Shown here: one piece after another, positions 48,067-59,130 of the stretch
Layout of the letters: each line of letters opens with the position of its first letter
Numbering within the stretch: the stretch's first letter is position 1
NCBI GenBank assembly: GCA_963383645.1
Contig: OY726558.1
Span: 180,999,634 to 181,063,633, forward strand
Direction: 5' to 3'
Source: Muscardinus avellanarius
Lineage: Eukaryota > Chordata > Mammalia > Rodentia > Gliridae
DNA: 64,000 nucleotides
Position numbers and translations under genes: made by a program
The notes under the pieces: generated by a model
The model's input: the letters and a program-made list of their open reading frames with translations, nothing else
What the model was told of the DNA's origin: nothing
Database searches by the model: none

Positions 48067-48074
48067 AGAAAGAA
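48007..48074. repeat. (GAAA)n microsatellite
   Basis: About 15 GAAA units with small interruptions. It is purine-only on the plus strand and lies inside L1 sequence. Confidence 0.97.
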
Positions 48075-48104
48075 TGAGCTTGAGTTAAATATATTAGTGT
48101 TGAT

Positions 48105-48117
48105 ATTACTATTATTA

Positions 48118-48156
<39 letters not shown>

Positions 48157-48157
48157 T
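48105..48157. repeat. (TTA)n microsatellite
   Basis: About 15 TTA units that end directly at the ID-like SINE fragment, again at the SINE 3' side. Confidence 0.96.
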
Positions 48158-48225
48158 GTACTGGGATTTGAAGCCAACAGCATTCTACCTTTGAGTGACT
48201 CCCACAACTGCTTTATTTATTCAAC
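48158..48225 (-). mobile_element. ID-like part of a B1-dID SINE only
   Basis: tgtactgggatttgaagcca, gcattctacctttgagtgac and tcccacaactg represent the 3' part, and the B1 body is absent. Confidence 0.75.
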
Positions 48226-49290
48226 AAGTTACTGAATATATTAGAACAATTAGAAAAAAAAATAAAGGAGGAAAAAATAAAGGAAGGAATTGTAGAAATC
48301 CAAATTATGAGGGAAGAAGTTAAATTTTCTGTTTGTAGGTCACATAATATTAATCAAAAACTCTAAGACCCTAACAAATGTTAGAACTAATAAATAAATC
48401 TAATAAAGCTGTAGGGTATACAATAAACATATATGAAGTAGTTGTGTTTCTTTATGTTAAAAACAAATGCTATGAAAAAATTAGAAAAGCAACCCTATTA
48501 ATACCATCATTAAAAATGAAAATATTATGAAATATATTTAAGCAAGGACATAAAATATCTGTATACTCAAAACATTAATGAGAAGTTTTCCTCTGTTTCT
48601 GCATTAAAAGAACATTTAAAATGTACAAAATAATCAAAGTAATGTACATACGCAGTGCAATATATATAGAAATTTCAATGATATTCTTTATCATACAGAG
48701 GAAAGCAATGTCAAAATTCACCTGGACCAACACAAGATGGCAAATAGCCAAGGCAATTTGTTAAGGACAAATCTGAAAACATCATACTTCCAAATTTCAA
48801 ACTATATCAAAAAGCTATCACAACCAATACAATACAATACTGGCACAAATACAGACCTAAACTAATGAAACAAAACAGTGAGCTGACATATATTGCCCAC
48901 TAATTTTCGACAAGAGCACCAATAAGATGTAATGGGAAAAAAGACAGTCTCCAATAAATGTTGTTAAAAAGTGAATTTCCATATGCAGAAAATGAAGCTG
49001 AATTATTTTCTTATACCATAAACAAAAATAACTTGAAATGAATTAAAGATTCAAATTTAAAACCCAAGGTACTATAATTCACAGAAGAAAGGATATGAAA
49101 AAAGCTCTTTTACAGACATTGTTCTTGACAGTCACATTTTAGATGACACCAAAGACACAGAAAGCAAAATCAAAATTAAACAAGTGGGACTACATCAAAA
49201 TAAACAGCTTCGGCACAGCAAAGAAAACAATCAATACATTGAAAAGGCAGTCTACAGAATGGAAGAACAGGCTTGTGCCAGAAAGTGTTT

Positions 49291-49970
49291 TCTTCTGTCT
49301 TGCATTTGATCTTTAGAGAAATAATACAGATGTAACTGTCAAGAACGTTAATAATCAATTATATAATCAACCAGCACATTGAGAATAAACTTAAACATTA
49401 AACAAGGTAGAATTTTATGACCTATTTTGTAATAGCTTTGTTGGCTAAAACTTTACTTAAAAAAAGTGATGAGGAACAAAAGCTCATCATAATTAAATCT
49501 GCTATAAAATGTTACAGGAAGAACAAAAATATAAATTTGTCTTTCAGATAGCTTAGAAAACTAGAGCGTAAATATTTTTTCTTCAAATTTAATACTTAGA
49601 CCATATTTTTCTTTTTTCTCTTTCAAATATTATTTGTGTTTGTGTGTAGCCCTGACAGTTTCTTTTATAAATTACTATTGCAAAACTCCCTTCCATTTAA
49701 ATGATATTTGGTATGTGATGTTACTTATATCACTTTATTTAATTCTCTATATAGCTATCGTGTTATTATTCTTTATAAAGGGAAGAAAGAATAGTTTTAT
49801 AAAATTATATTTTCATTAATGTAAGCAATATTATTTGGACCAACCCAACAACTGAAAATAATTGAACAGTCTTAACTAAACTAAGGAGAAACTGACAGCA
49901 TGATAAAACATTATCAGGACAGACAATGAAGAGGAAATTTTTCAGATAAGAAAATCAAGTCCTGTAGGAT

Positions 49971-49972
<2 letters not shown>
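49291..49972. other. AT-rich DNA, no feature recognised
   Basis: No gene or repeat family recognised. Short frames of 60-61 codons have no domain. Confidence 0.5.

Positions 49973-50019
<47 letters not shown>
49973..50019. repeat. (CA)n microsatellite
   Basis: About 23 uninterrupted CA units followed by aaataaat. Confidence 0.97.
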
Positions 50020-50021
<2 letters not shown>

Positions 50022-50194
50022 TAAATAGATAAGAAAATAAATTTAAATAAATTTGGAGAAAAATAAACACCCATTTAATACTCATAATAAGTAATAGAGT
50101 TTCTCAAGTTATTTTCAAAAGTTGTATCAAAAGTACATTTGAAAAGTTATATTTCCAATTAGACTGAAGAGAATTACATTACCTTTTTCTTGCA

Positions 50195-50435
50195 TTTTTA
50201 TTTTTTAAATATTTTTATTGGTGCTAAGCTCTCATCATAATATAGTTAATTGTGGTAGTGACATAAGTGCACACAGCACTTGGTGAGTTTTCCCACAGTT
50301 CCTCCCCATCTCTCCGTATTCCTCATATAGGATATTGTGATTGATACTGGTATCATCTTATACGTACGTAATGTCAGTGGAAGTGATTCCTTCATTAATT
50401 CTTTCTCTCCCTGCCACTTTCTCCTCAATCATAAC
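50195..50435 (-). mobile_element. L1 3' end fragment, minus strand
   Basis: tatttttattggtgctaagc, acataagtgcacacagcact and a C-rich stretch follow the L1 3' untranslated layout seen at 12,790. It is truncated before ORF2. Confidence 0.65.
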
Positions 50436-50995
50436 ATTTTGAAAATATGTAAAAAGCTACAAATATATGAATTGCATATATATTTTAGTTTTGAAAGTGT
50501 ATACATATTACATATGTAAATATAAAGTTCTAGATACAAAATTAATGTATACATCTAGAGGGAGATGTTGAGATTATAAATTTTGTAAAGTTTTTTATTA
50601 CTTAGGAATGAGGTTAAGTTCTACATGAAGTCAACATGGAAATTCTTTCTCCTATATTTTATTAGATTAAAATTTAAAATCTGTTTTTCTAATTGCCACC
50701 TATAGGTATCATCTTGATACTTTTTACTTTCTTATGCAATACAACCGTCTAAGACCAGATTTTCCATGTGGGTTCATTTGAGATTCCAAGCCAAATCTTT
50801 AAATTTGCTTGTGTTTTCTACAAGGCCATTTAGAATATGAAGTTACAGTCTACCATGCTATCAGATCTTAACTCTAAGCTATGGGAAGGGTTATATCATG
50901 TAGATCATGAGCCTCCTGGGATTCCAAAATGAATTTGTACTTATCTTGGAAGTGTCTTCCTTTATTAGTGTCCATCTTTCCTCCACTTAAACCCA
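50436..50995. other. Unassigned sequence
   Basis: No gene or repeat family recognised. Confidence 0.5.
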
Positions 50996-51156
50996 TGCTA
51001 CACCCCCTGCCCTATTTTTTATTCTTTATTTTGAAACTGGGTCTCACTGAGTTGCAGAGGGCCTCACTAAGTAGCTGAGGCTGTCCACGAACCAAGATCC
51101 TCTAGTCTCAGCCTCTCTAATACTGGGATTACAAGCGTGCACCACCACACCTGGTT
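50996..51156 (-). mobile_element. B1-dID SINE, type A, ID-like part truncated
   Basis: It starts within the ID-like part (gctacaccccctgcccta), keeps gggtctcactgagttgcaga and ggctgtccacgaacc, and ends at ccaccacacctggt. The ggtactgggg terminus is missing. Confidence 0.9.
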
Positions 51157-51675
51157 CCTGGTGTTCTTTTTTAGGACTTAATGTAAGGCGCCTAGATAGT
51201 TGGACCTTGCTGAGTAGAATGTTCTCACAGCACTAAATTCAAATCAGGGACTGCATCACCCTAACAATCCCACTTTATGGAATAGGAATTAAAAATATAA
51301 GCTCTAACGCTGCTACTAGGAGAAAATAAAAGATCCTCTACCTGCCCAAATTGGCCCTGTGTCTTGGTAAAAAGTACTCAATCAGGGTTTATTTCTTTCC
51401 TTCTAGCATTTAAACAGTCTAGATGTGACCAGTCTGTTTGTTTTAATATCAAAGGAATTATTTATGCTGATGTGATAAGATGAAAATTGATGCACCATGG
51501 CCAGCAGCTTCATGGTACAAAGATCCTTTTCATCTTCTGTGTATGTGAAGGTGCTGGGGTGGAGGATTGGAGTAGGGGTGTTTGGTAGAGGGTAGGAAGT
51601 TATAATAAATGAGGTTATAAGAAAGCCATGATCTAACTTTCAGGGTTCTGGACAGCAGCATATCAAGGGCAGGCT
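51157..51675. other. Unassigned sequence
   Basis: No gene or repeat family recognised. A G-rich run (ggtgctggggtggaggattg) occurs near 51,550. Confidence 0.5.
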
Positions 51676-51679
51676 CACA

Positions 51680-51990
51680 GTCATCATTCATGAAAGTGGC
51701 CATAATAAAATACCTTAGGCTGAATGATATATAAACAAGAGAAATGTATTCTATACCTGCCAGCAGCTAGGAAGTCTAACATCAAGACAATGCTGGCTTT
51801 TTATCTGGTGATGGCATGCTTTCTGCTTCAAAGATGGCATCTTTTTGCTGTAGCCTCATAACAGAAGAGGCAAATCCCTCTTCAATAGGGGCAAAATGAT
51901 TCTCTTTTTGAGGGTGGGGCTCCTCATAACCTAATAACGATTCTCTTTTTGAGGGTGGGGCTCCTCATAACCTAATAACTTCCCAAATAC
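51680..51990 (-). mobile_element. MaLR-type LTR, minus strand, with internal tandem duplication
   Basis: taataaaataccttaggctg, agagaaatgtattctatacc, gcagctaggaagtctaacat and ggtggggctcctcataacct reproduce, in reverse, the order typical of MST/MLT-like LTRs. An exact 41-bp tandem duplication lies near its end (51,898-51,979). Confidence 0.65.
51898..51979. repeat. Exact 41-bp tandem duplication
   Basis: The unit starting gattctctttttgagggtgg and ending aacctaataac occupies 51,898-51,938 and is repeated without mismatch at 51,939-51,979. Identity in a LTR that is otherwise diverged implies a recent duplication. Confidence 0.97.
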
Positions 51991-52451
51991 CTTTTCTTTT
52001 AATATTATTTTATTGAGGATTAGTTTTTAATATTTGAATTCTATAGGAATACAAATTTCAGACGCTGACACTCATATTTTCTTCCTGTCCTCTCTACTGA
52101 CTAGGAATGATAGTAAGGCTAATCAAATGGAAGTATGTGTGTGTTTGTGTGTGTACCTGTGTGTGTTATTAATTTCATATTTAAGACCTGCGTTAAATCT
52201 GGCATATACTATACCCATATTTCTTCACATAATTCCATACTCGTTTTCTTTTTCTTTTTTTTTGTTTTAACACCAAGACTTCCAATGCTATGTGAAGTCT
52301 TGCTTGCTGTAGAGTTAAAAAGAGTATGTCTTTATGAACTATGAATTCCTGCTTTCTTAGTATAGGTATTTTTATTGATATGACTGGAAAATGATATACA
52401 TTGTTAACAATAAAAAGCCCTTTTATCAGAAATTTATTATTACAAATGGGT

Positions 52452-52650
52452 TTGAAAGATTACACTTGTACTGCCAGTACTTGGGAGGCTGAGACAGGAG
52501 AGTTGCAGGTTTTAAGGCAGCCTCAGAAATCTAGTGTGCCTCTGTTTTAAACAAAAAATAAAATATGGTTGGGACATAGATAGGTCAGAGGCAAAATGTC
52601 CCTGAATTCAATCCTCAATGCCAAACACACACAGACACACACAAAAAATG
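52452..52650 (+). mobile_element. B1-dID SINE, old, with CA-rich tail
   Basis: aagattacacttgtactgcc, gggaggctgagacaggagag and ggcagcctcagaaatctagt are the B1 part. The ID-like part ends caatcctcaatgccaaacac, then continues as interrupted CA and A. Confidence 0.88.
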
Positions 52651-52892
52651 TATCATTACATTACCAAATTTATTTGAGATAGCTTTTACTAAGCAATAAG
52701 CTGACATTTTAATTGGTTTTTCAATATTTCATATCTCTATGGTCTAATTTTTCAAGGAATTAAATTTAAAAGATGCTAACAGAGTAATATATACCTAGTG
52801 CCTAAATCTCTTAAATTTATGTTGTTTCTCTACCACATTTATAGCAATCATCAATGGCTTTATTATTTTTGTATATTAAGTGGCCCTTTATT

Positions 52893-53087
52893 TGGTGGTA
52901 CTGTGGACGGAACCCAGGCCCTTTCTACCTCTGGGATATACTCCCAGACCTATTTTATATTTATTTGGAAACAGGATCTAAGTTGCTGAGAGCCTCACTA
53001 AGTAGCTGAGGCTGGCTTTGAACCTGTGCGATCCTCCTGTCAGCCTCCTAAGCACGGGGATTGCAAGTGTACGCCACCAAGTCCGGC
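52893..53087 (-). mobile_element. B1-dID SINE, type B
   Basis: ggtggtactgtggacggaac, ccctttctacctctgggata, ggctggctttgaacctgtgc and ccaccaagtccggc appear in order. Flanks aagtggcccttt and aagagggccttt look like a diverged target-site duplication. A 12-base deletion removes part of the first repeat in the B1 middle. Confidence 0.92.
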
Positions 53088-53259
53088 AAGAGGGCCTTTT
53101 TGTAATCCTTGTACTTTGAGACCTTCATTGGTATTTTGACATTGTTGATAGTTATTGCAGAGAATACTAAAATTGGAATTCTAGCTTGTATCAGGTTAAT
53201 GGATACAAATGAGTATTTCTAGAAAAAAATGCGGATGTTCTAACTCAAATCAGATTACT

Positions 53260-53880
53260 AGTTAACACATTTTATTATTTTACCTATGATATGCAAACAA
53301 AAGGGTCTAGGTAATAGGAGCAAGAAAGAGAGAGATAGAAGTTAGTGAAAGCTCTGAAAGTCCTACTCATGGCTCCACCTTGAGAGGGCTGAAGACTGCC
53401 TGTTTCCATTCCTTATAGCTAAATCAGGGGCTGATTTTTAAGAGGATCCTCTAAAAAAAAATGAATTTGTCCTTTAGGGCCTGGGGTCCAATGTCCACCC
53501 CAGGAATCTTGAAAATAGCACTGAGTAGCCTACTGAGAATCTTGGAAGTTAAAATCAGGATGTGATACTACTGTGCTTAACAGTTGCTAAAAAATAAAAT
53601 GAGAGTTTTCTTTGAACAAGGAGTGGATCACAACAGGAGGCAGCTGATGAGAGCCATGTCAAATTCTGTTTAAGAAGGCCACCTGGAAAGCAATAGAATC
53701 CAAACACTTAATAGTCTGAAGAGTGGCCTCCTGGAGATTCCAGGGCTGGAAAGTGGCAGGCTGAATGAGCCATTACCTCTGTCATTTGCAACACTCAGCA
53801 CCAAAAAGCATGATATCAACATGAAAATGACAAAAGGAGAATCAACAAGTGTACAGAGCTCCGACATTATTCAAGAGCTA
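53260..53880. repeat. Possible LTR-like or other old repeat, unclassified
   Basis: A GC-richer segment with agaaagagagagatagaagt, ctactcatggctccaccttg and gcctggggtccaatgtccac. The mixture recalls a reversed LTR, but no polyadenylation signal or clear ends were found. The 65-codon minus frame at 53,670-53,867 has no domain. Confidence 0.3.
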
Positions 53881-54575
53881 CATCCTTCTTGCAGGAGTAA
53901 GGCCTTTCTTCCTAATTACTGGTCAATGGGCACTGTGCCAAAGAGGCCAAGCAACAATATCTAGAATGGAAAAAGATTTGAGGAAAAATGCAACAGTAAG
54001 GACTACGCCCCGTTTGTAATGCAGATTAAACATGACTGGATAGAAAATAAGGCTGGAAAGAAAAGTTGGCATTTTTCAAGTTTGGGTGGTCATTGTGGTT
54101 AGATAATAGGACATTTAAATTGAGATTCCAGCAGAGACCTGAAATGAAGGTAAAACTCTAAATGAATGGAGAAGTCATTGAGCTGCCTTTATCTCCCCCC
54201 ACCCTTGCTTTTGGGTAGAAAAAAAAAAAGTGAATATTAAAATGAACAGCAAGAAATAAATATAAAGTCGCATTCTTTTTTAATTTTGTTGAAGGGTATT
54301 GATTCAGCATAATGATTGCATCTTTTATTTAGAAATTTCTATTTCATTTACAGCTTTGAAGTCTCTAATTTATTACATATTCTGTTAAGTATAATAAGCA
54401 TTAGAAATTTCCTTCTAATTTTTTATTTTTTATTTTTTCTCTTATATCCCCATATGTAATCACTAGCAGTGCTATTGCTTCAATTATGACTGTTATATAA
54501 ACAATACATGTCCTAAAAATGCCCACATCTCTGTTATTTGATATGAACTTTGGTGCCTTATATTACAATACTAAT
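53881..54575. other. Unassigned sequence
   Basis: No gene or repeat family recognised. A C-run with an A-run (54,193-54,230) is the only notable low-complexity sequence. Confidence 0.5.
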
Positions 54576-54577
54576 CA

Positions 54578-54780
54578 AAAAAAATTTTTTTTTTTTTTTG
54601 TGGTGGTACTGGGGTTCCTGGAAGCCCTTCTACCTCCGGGCTACACTCCCAGACCTATCTTATATTTTTATTTGGAAACAGGGTCTCTAAAGCCAGCGCA
54701 GCTGGCTTTGAACCTGAATGATCCTCCTGTCTCTGCCTCCTAAGCGCGGGGATTACTTGCGTGCGCCACTATGCCCGGCT
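54578..54780 (-). mobile_element. B1-dID SINE, type C (young), with target-site duplication
   Basis: gtggtggtactggggttcct, ggaagcccttctacctccgg, gggtctctaaagccagcgca and ctatgcccggct mark a short-form copy with many intact CpGs. ctaatca at 54,571-54,577 and 54,781-54,787 is the target-site duplication. Confidence 0.96.
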
Positions 54781-54917
54781 CTAATCAGATATTTATTTAA
54801 CTCTCTGTGTGTGTAGAGACACTTAGCATATTAGCATATACACCTTGCCTCTCAAAGTGCCTTAAACTTAGGTCAATAAATAGTAATGTCACTATACTCT
54901 TAATTTTACTTTTCTTG

Positions 54918-54978
54918 CTCTCTCTCTCTCCCTGTCTCTCTCTCTTCCTCCTTCCCTTTCTCTTTTTCACACACACAT
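54918..54978. repeat. (CT)-rich tract with short (CA)n
   Basis: Interrupted CT units followed by cacacacatacac. The 127- and 61-codon frames that cross it reflect low complexity and not genes. Confidence 0.85.
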
Positions 54979-55087
54979 ACACTGTATATGTACATTATAG
55001 AATTATATTGCAATTAATTGTTCATTATAAAAATTTTCAAATTGTTATTAATACTCTTATACTTAAAATTAACTTAACTATTTTAAC

Positions 55088-55245
55088 AAACATGAGAAGA
55101 AGAGAAGAGGAAGGAAATAAGGTGGGAATTGAGAAAGAGCTAAATAATTTATATGTACATATATGCCTCTACCATCTTGTACCCCATTAGGATGTATGAC
55201 TATAATGCACCAATTAAAAATTAAAATTAAAAAATAAGAAAAGTA
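55088..55245 (+). mobile_element. L1 3' end, plus strand
   Basis: catatatgcctctaccatct, tgtaccccattaggatgtat and gactataatgcaccaattaa match the reverse of the L1 3' ends at 1,310 and 44,405, followed by an A-rich tail with (TTAAAA)-like units. Only about 150 nt remain. Confidence 0.8.
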
Positions 55246-55394
55246 TTTTAAATTATTATGGCAGTGGTCTATAAATTACACATTGCCATTTATTTTTTCC
55301 TGTGTTAAATTAATTTCCTCTGCTTAACCAGTTTTTTTATTATAGTTGATCATCTTAATTTAGCTAAAATATATGTACATATATATGTATATAC

Positions 55395-55432
<38 letters not shown>

Positions 55433-55865
55433 CTGTCCAAGTCATCTGCTTTGAAAAATGCATTTCACTTGCACTTTAAAAACCTGCAAAAATTATTTTA
55501 TAATGTTTATTTTTAACCCATGTATGCAAGGATAATTTTACTTTTTTCCCTTGCATTACACTTGATTATAAATGGAAGTATAGAGTGTAGAAAGCTTCAG
55601 ACTTTTAAGCTTAATTGCCAACTAGATCCAAAGGTAATCTTTCCTGGAGGAAATCAATATTATAGCAAATTGATCTTGTGAAATGGAAGTCCTGACCTTG
55701 TTTGGCAGAAAAAAAATGTGAGTTGTAACTGTGTCTGCCAGAATGTTTCACTTGTAGGAATAGCTTTATCCCTTGGCTTGTTCTTTCATTTCTTGCATTT
55801 GCTTCTGAATATTCATCAAGCTTTACTATGAGGACTTTTCATTTTTCATAGTTGCACACTATTTC
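55246..55865. other. AT-rich DNA with (AT)n
   Basis: Contains interrupted (ATGT)/(AT)n at 55,370-55,431. No repeat family or gene recognised in the rest. Confidence 0.55.
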
Positions 55866-55877
55866 AATAGCAGTTTC

Positions 55878-56100
55878 TTCTTCTTTTTTTTTTTTTCGGA
55901 TCCGGGGATGGAACCCAGGGCCATTTGACCTCTGAGCTACACTCTTCCCTGTTTTTTTTTTTTTATTATTCTTTATTTTGAGACAGGGTTTTAGAGTTGC
56001 AGAGGGCCTCACTAAGTAGCTGAGGCTGTCCGTGAACCACAGTCCTCCAGTATCAGCTTCCCAAATGCTGGGATTACAAGCGTGAACCACCACGCCTATC
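55878..56100 (-). mobile_element. B1-dID SINE, type A, with target-site duplication
   Basis: cggatccggggatggaaccc, cagaggggcctcac-like B1 middle, ggctgtccgtgaaccacagt and ccaccacgcctatct. The flanks tagcagtttc at 55,868-55,877 and tagcagcttc at 56,101-56,110 are the target-site duplication. It faces a forward SINE that starts about 28 bases downstream. Confidence 0.93.
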
Positions 56101-56128
56101 TAGCAGCTTCGTTTTAAAAGAAATGTAG

Positions 56129-56335
56129 GTCCAGGTGGTATGGCCCACGATTGTATCTCAGCAGTTGGGAAGCTAAGACAGGAGGATCACAGGGTCATGA
56201 CAAGCCTCAGCTACTTAGCAAGGCCCTCCACAACTTAGTGAGATCCTTTTTCAAATAAAGAATAAAGAAATAGGGCTGGAGGTGTAGCTCAAAGGTAGAG
56301 TACTCTGGATTCCATCCCCAGTACAGCAAAAATAA
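56129..56335 (+). mobile_element. B1-dID SINE, type A, forward
   Basis: gtccaggtggtatggcccac, agacaggaggatcacagg, cagcctcagc-like block, agcaaggccctccacaactt, and an ID-like part ending tccatccccagtacagc. It forms an inverted pair with the SINE at 55,878. Confidence 0.92.
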
Positions 56336-56996
56336 AAGTAATTTAAAATTTTATGATGATTTCATTTTATGGCATTCAAATATATATGTATATACATATA
56401 GATGTGTGTATATGTATACTTTATATTTGTAATAGCAAGTAATATTACTTAGACTATTGCTCAGATAAATGTATTTATTGTTTAATTTTTCTGTAGAAAG
56501 AATAACTTGCTTTGTATTCATTTGTCCTGAAGTATTTATATTTAGTAGTATATATAATTTGGGTGTTTTTGGAGTTAAGATAGTATTTCTAACATCTAAG
56601 GAAACTGCTCTCTCTCCATGTAGTTTTTACTTCTCTGTTTTTATACCCCACAAATCTGGCTTCTGTTATCTCTCAGCTTCTCAACTCACTAATGCTCTTT
56701 TTTTCTTTATCTTTCCTCTTCCTTTAATGCTATTTCAAAATCAGAATTCTACTTTGCAGTAATCACTTGGTTCTTCTTATTGATTTCTCCTGCTATAGGG
56801 TCTAAAAGCATGTACTGCCTTACTATCTGATGACTAAAATCATTCTTTAATATATTTTTTCTAATATTCTAATTGTTTGAGATAAAAGGCTAAAACTTTC
56901 CCATTATTTTACTTTGTCTTGTAACAGGTATGTAAGATATAAACATTTTTTCCTAAATTGAATATTGAACTTATTTTATTATTTATTCATTTATTT
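56336..56996. other. AT-rich DNA, no feature recognised
   Basis: No repeat family recognised. The 97-codon frame at 56,469-56,762 has no domain and no splice context that I could support. Confidence 0.5.
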
Positions 56997-56997
56997 G

Positions 56998-57189
56998 ATG
57001 GTACTCGGAATTGAACCCAAGGGTGTTCTTTCAGGAACACTGCAGCCTTTTTATGTTTGTTTTGAAGCAGGGTTTCACTAGGTTGCTAAGAATCTTGCTA
57101 AATCCTAAAAGTTGTTCCCTTAAACCTGCAATCCTCTGTCTCGGCCTTCCAAGAACTGGGATTAGAGGCCTGTGCCACCATGCCCAGCC
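56998..57189 (-). mobile_element. B1-dID SINE, old
   Basis: atggtactcggaattgaacc, aggttgctaagaatcttgct, cctgcaatcctctgtctcgg and ccaccatgcccagcc are in order. The ID-like part carries an odd local hairpin-like duplication (gttctttcaggaac). Confidence 0.88.
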
Positions 57190-57223
57190 TGATTTTATTT
57201 TTAGAATTCAATTTCTATGCAAT

Positions 57224-57326
57224 ATATATTTTAAATATATATATATTAAATATTTTATATTTTAAATATATATATATATATAATATTTACTTTAAATATA
57301 TATATATATATTTAAATATATATATT
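57224..57326. repeat. (AT)n / AATATATAT low-complexity tract
   Basis: About 100 bases of near-pure AT with ttaaatata units, ending directly at the 3' terminus of the following SINE. Confidence 0.95.
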
Positions 57327-57527
57327 TGGTATGGGGAATTGAACCTAGGGGCATTCTACCTCTGAGCTACAACTCCAGCCCTATTTTTTGTTCTTTATTT
57401 TGAAACAAGATCTCACTAAGTTGCAAAGGGCCTCACTAAATAGCTGAGGCTGTCTGAGTATACTTGATCCTCCTGTCTCAGCCTTCCAAGTATAGGAATT
57501 ATAACCGTGCACCACCACACTAAGCTA
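57327..57527 (-). mobile_element. B1-dID SINE, type A
   Basis: ttggtatggggaattgaacc, gcattctacctctgagctac, gcaaagggcctcactaaata and ccaccacactaagct. The complete copy lies directly after an AT array. Confidence 0.92.
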
Positions 57528-58428
57528 TCAATGCAATATTTTTATTACAAATATTCAAATATTTGATTTGTGTTTGTTTTACTCTAACAACCTAACTTTT
57601 ATATTTCCTTATTGTTTATAGCTACAGTTAAATGTTCATTGTAAATTACATACAACATTGGTCACCTATTAAAATGCTAGAGAATGGTTTGGCATTATAC
57701 TTTTTTTAGGAAAAATATTTTTCTACATTATTTGTACACCTGGTTTAATAATATGATGTTAATACTTGAACAGTAACAACGAACACATTTAATAAGTAAT
57801 AATGTTAGTAATTATAGTAGGTATAATGAGTATAGCAGTTAAGCCAATGCTCAACCTTTATCTCTTTAGATATTAAATGTGAATTTGCATGCCTGGATTA
57901 AAACTTCTCAGGAAAGGCCAAGCAAATGATAGACTCTTACGTAGAGCTTCAAAGTGGCCTCTTCTGTACTATAAAATGTAAATACTTATTGAGGTACTTC
58001 ACAGCCTTTCCTGAGAGAGCAGTTGTAAGCTTTTAGAGTCATTTTTCTTCAGTTTCTTCATGTCTTTAAAATACAAGAAGTATTTTAAATTTCACCTTTT
58101 CAGATAGCTTTTTTGTGATGTATTTCAACATTATTATTGCTGTTTAAAGCAGAAATCAATGACACATACACACAGTTCATGAAGTTATATTTGTCAGGTA
58201 AAAAATTATATAATAGACCAAAAACATTATTTTAAGAGAACATTACTAAACAGACATAAAACTACTCTGTTTTGAATCTGGCTTACTTGATTTAAAACAG
58301 GCCCGAAGGCACAAGTTAAGAGTAAACTTTGAATATAATAAAGTGAGAATATTAATAATTATAATTATTAAAATGAGTCTTATTATTATTGTTAATATAG
58401 AAATCTTTAAATGTATATATGTAATAAA
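57528..58428. other. AT-rich DNA, no feature recognised
   Basis: No gene or repeat family recognised. Confidence 0.5.
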
Positions 58429-58429
58429 A

Positions 58430-58636
58430 CAGTCATGTGTGTTGGCACATGCTTGTAATCTCAGCATTTGGAAGGCTAAGACAAGATGATCACAGTTTCG
58501 TGGACAACCTTAATTACTTAGGCCCTTGGCAACTCAGTGAGACCTTGTTTCAAAATAAAAAATAAACAAAATAGGGCTGCGGGTGTACCTCAGAGGTAGA
58601 ATGCCTCTGGGTTTCATCCCCAGCCCTGAAAAAAAT
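58430..58636 (+). mobile_element. B1-dID SINE, type A, forward
   Basis: gtgttggcacatgcttgtaa, ctcagcatttggaaggctaa, caactcagtgagaccttgtt, and ID-like gggctgcgggtgtacctcag with ggtttcatccccagccctg. Its tail passes into a (TA)n array. Confidence 0.92.
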
Positions 58637-58637
58637 A

Positions 58638-58679
<42 letters not shown>

Positions 58680-58702
58680 TATATATTATATATATGTATA
58701 TT
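58637..58702. repeat. (AT)n microsatellite at a SINE tail
   Basis: About 17 AT units and then interrupted ATATTATATATTAT, starting within the A-rich tail of the SINE. Confidence 0.95.
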
Positions 58703-58784
58703 TAAATCAAATATGAATAACCAAATGTGCTAACCAAAGTTTATTTAATTTGTGCCATATAATAAAATAAAATAATGTTACCTG

Positions 58785-59130
58785 AGTGTTACAGTTTGGC
58801 TCTTAATAAACCCCAAAGGCCATTTGCTGAGGCAGATGTTGAGAAGTGCCAGAAACTCCAAGAGGGAGGAACATGGAGGAAGTTAGTTCCTTGGAGTCGT
58901 GTGGTCCAAAGATCTATGGGGACTCTTCACACTTTCGCTCTCATTTTTGCTTCCTGGCCACCATGTGCTCCCTGCCGTGATGCGCTATACTTCTCTAGGA
59001 CCCAAATTACAGGACCAAGAAAACGTGAACAGAAACCTCTGAAACCATAGGCCAAGATTAAGTCTTGTCCCCTCTTCACTATCTTAGGTAGTTTTTCACA
59101 GCGATAGCTGACGAACACACTGAGATGAGA
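58785..59130 (+). mobile_element. MaLR-type LTR, plus strand
   Basis: The order tgttacagtttggctcttaa, ccaaaggccatttgctgagg, tttgcttcctggccaccatg, cctgccgtgatgcgct, gaacagaaacctctgaaacc, and aggtagtttttcacagcgat to gctgacgaacacac fits a rodent ORR1/MT-like or MST-like MaLR LTR of near-full length. The two frames of 91 and 96 codons (plus and minus) lie within it and are not genes. Confidence 0.8.

Larger units (their letters stand above)
47750..49290 (+). mobile_element. Old L1 ORF2, plus strand (inverted relative to 46,520-47,690)
   Basis: Broken ORF2 frames run in order: caaggatgcccactctcaca (47,883, the family RQGCPLSP region), an atactggcacaaatacagac block near 48,838, aaagacagtctccaataaat near 48,940, and aaacagcttcggcacagcaa near 49,203. 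It is interrupted by (GAAA)n, (TTA)n and an ID-like SINE piece. It ends near 49,290 within ORF2. The arrangement with the preceding minus-oriented 3' part looks like an older 5'-inverted insertion. Confidence 0.75.

Noticed and set aside
54807..55190. 127-codon plus-strand frame
   Set aside because: It is built from a CT-rich/CA-rich tract and an L1 3' end, with no domain.
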